DNA from: Devosia sp.
GTDB lineage: Bacteria > Pseudomonadota > Alphaproteobacteria > Rhizobiales > Devosiaceae
Direction: 5' to 3'
Length of the DNA stretch: 64,000 bases
Assembly: GCF_014860165.1 (NCBI RefSeq)
Contig: NZ_JACZKG010000012.1
Coordinates: 1 to 64,000 of the forward strand
In this document: positions 63,096-64,000 of the stretch, one piece after another
How the letters are laid out: the number at the start of each line of letters is the position of its first letter
Position numbering within the stretch: position 1 is the stretch's first letter
Made by a program: the position numbers and the translations under genes
The notes under the pieces: generated by a model
Databases searched by the model: none
The model's input: the letters and a program-made list of their open reading frames with translations, nothing else
What the model was told of the DNA's origin: nothing

Positions 63096-63521
63096 CTAGC
63101 CGACAGACCTGCGGATCAGCGCGGCAAGCATGTCCTCATCTGCCTTGGTGAGCCTGGTCACGGCGAAGGAGGTCGGCCACACCGTGCCATCATCGAGCCT
63201 GGCCGCGTCGTTGAAGCCGAAGCTCGCATAGCGGGAATCGAACTTGCCGGCCGGCGTCAGGAAGCACACCACCTTGCCATCCCCATTGGCCCAGGCCGGC
63301 ATGCCGTACCAGGTCTTGGGAGACAGGTCCGGGGCGTTCTCGCTCACCAGGGCATGGATGCGTTCGGCAATCGCCTTGTCGCTTTCGTTGAGTTCGGCGA
63401 TCTTGGCGAGCAGATCGCCGAGGCCGTCGGCCTTCTTGCCCCTTTTGCGCTCGACCTTGGCATCCTGCATCGCCTCGAGTTCGGCATCCGAAAAGGTCTT
63501 CTTGCTGGTCTTGCTAGCCAT
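63096..63521 (-). CDS. DUF1801 / iron-chaperone-like protein (3 of 3)
   Basis: 141 residues. A Lys-rich N-terminus (KTSKKTFSDAELEAMQDAKVERKRGKK in shortened form) is followed by the DUF1801 core SENAPDLSPKTWYGMPAWANGDGKVVCF in shortened form and LTKADEDMLAALI. Cytoplasmic, unknown role. It shares strand and direction with the UvrA-like and AHSA1 genes and lies between them with gaps of about 107 and 35 bp. Confidence 0.82.
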   Translation of the reverse strand: MASKTSKKTFSDAELEAMQDAKVERKRGKKADGLGDLLAKIAELNESDKAIAERIHALVSENAPDLSPKTWYGMPAWANGDGKVVCFLTPAGKFDSRYASFGFNDAARLDDGTVWPTSFAVTRLTKADEDMLAALIRRSVG

Positions 63522-63556
63522 CAGAATTCTCCCTGTATGGTCTTGGACGTTGCACG

Positions 63557-63979
63557 TCAGTCGAGCCGCGACAGCAGCTCGTCGAGCCGGGTCACGAATT
63601 GTTTCCAGGAGGCCCGGGCGCCCTTGTAGGCAGCGTCCTGATCGGGACGGAATCCGGTCTGCTCCATGCGGATAATGGCGCCCCTCGGCGTCGGCTCGAG
63701 CGTGAAGGTCACCACGCTTTCAAGGCCGAAGGCCTGCCAGGAGTAGGACAGTGATCTGTTGGGCTCGATATCGAGCACCTGGCAATCGACCACAACACTG
63801 ATATCGGGCTGGGGCTGCCGGCTGAAGGTAAACTTCTGGCCCTTTTCCGGCTTGAAATCGGTCTTCATCAGCCATTCCTCGAGCAGGTGCGGCTGCGTCA
63901 GCGCCCGCCAAATCTTTTCCGGCGGATGGGCAACCTCGCGCTCGATGACGACGGTGCGGATGGGCGGTATCTCGGTCAT
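63557..63979 (-). CDS. SRPBCC/AHSA1 domain protein
   Basis: 140 residues, full length for an Activator of Hsp90 ATPase homolog 1-like protein. VVIEREVAHPPEKIWRALTQPHLLEEWLMKTDFKPE in shortened form and the C-terminal GARASWKQFVTRLDELL are typical. Such proteins in bacteria often follow an ArsR-type regulator in the same operon. The bases just upstream would fit an overlapping stop codon of such a gene (below). Confidence 0.88.
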   Translation of the reverse strand: MTEIPPIRTVVIEREVAHPPEKIWRALTQPHLLEEWLMKTDFKPEKGQKFTFSRQPQPDISVVVDCQVLDIEPNRSLSYSWQAFGLESVVTFTLEPTPRGAIIRMEQTGFRPDQDAAYKGARASWKQFVTRLDELLSRLD

Positions 63980-64000
63980 TGGTCCATCCTCGTGAGCAGA
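63976..64000 (-). CDS. Possible 3' end of an upstream gene (ArsR-like?)
   Basis: Only the last seven codons would be visible (reading LLTRMDQ, then TGA) with the stop overlapping the AHSA1 start as ATGA. AHSA1 genes commonly follow ArsR-type genes this way. The identity is inference from context only. Confidence 0.25.

Overview
The window is GC-rich, densely packed chromosomal DNA from an alphaproteobacterium. Family content and order point to the Hyphomicrobiales (Rhizobiales): Irr beside fabA-fabB, RegB/RegA (ActS/ActR), MmcB, DUF2852, DUF2259, a dnaA-rpsT-mutM-ubiE-ubiB-dut block, and YdeI and DUF1697 proteins. A Devosia-like genome is my best guess, but that is inference from gene families without a database search. 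I see no insertion sequence, prophage, CRISPR array or rRNA operon, and one tRNA gene.

Layout. 1-6.4 kb: a degenerate receiver protein, then a tight operon of three paralogous YbjJ-like MFS transporters with mmcB inside it, then a convergent beta-CASP metallo-hydrolase. 6.6-14.2 kb: the RegB/RegA redox two-component pair, a DUF2852 protein, a YgjP-type metalloprotease, an L,D-transpeptidase and a class A PBP with a repeat-rich tail. 14.4-17 kb: a putative zinc protease, a luciferase-like oxidoreductase and a DMT exporter. 17-28 kb: the replication block (gyrB, recF, dnaN, an opposed SDR gene, dnaA, a gene-free region that is an origin candidate, rpsT, mutM). 27-31.5 kb: ubiE, ubiB, dut, DUF2259 and a MoeB/ThiF-like enzyme. 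31.7-34.2 kb: fabB and fabA, divergent from irr. 34-39.3 kb: small-molecule and accessory enzymes (NAT, YdeI, DUF1697, ribokinase, LysR with an NADP oxidoreductase). 39.4-45.5 kb: a nuclease-SH3 fusion, infC, a hydrolase, a queG operon and a GST. 45.5-52.5 kb: uppP, lolA, ftsK, and glnK-amtB with sigma-54/NtrC-like signals. 52.6-64 kb: a UbiH-like monooxygenase, a thioredoxin/Lon-domain/Trm112 operon, tRNA-Gly, an aldo/keto reductase, a DoxX-like membrane protein behind an FNR/FixK-type box, a flavin monooxygenase, a short UvrA-like ATPase, three DUF1801-type proteins and an AHSA1 protein.

Common themes are chromosome replication and segregation (dnaA, dnaN, recF, gyrB, ftsK), cell wall and envelope (PBP1A, L,D-transpeptidase, UppP, LolA, FabA/B), respiration and redox (RegBA, UbiE, UbiB, UbiH-like, FNR-type box) and nitrogen control (GlnK-AmtB). 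Intergenic gaps carry several families of palindromic REP-like repeats. I found no convincing new defence or mobile system. The items most worth a second look are the nuclease/lipobox/SH3 fusion, the PBP1A DPATG repeat tail, the 27-bp inverted repeat after amtB, the FNR-type box before the DoxX-like gene, the terminator-like hairpin in the dnaN leader and the GANTC cluster upstream of dnaA.
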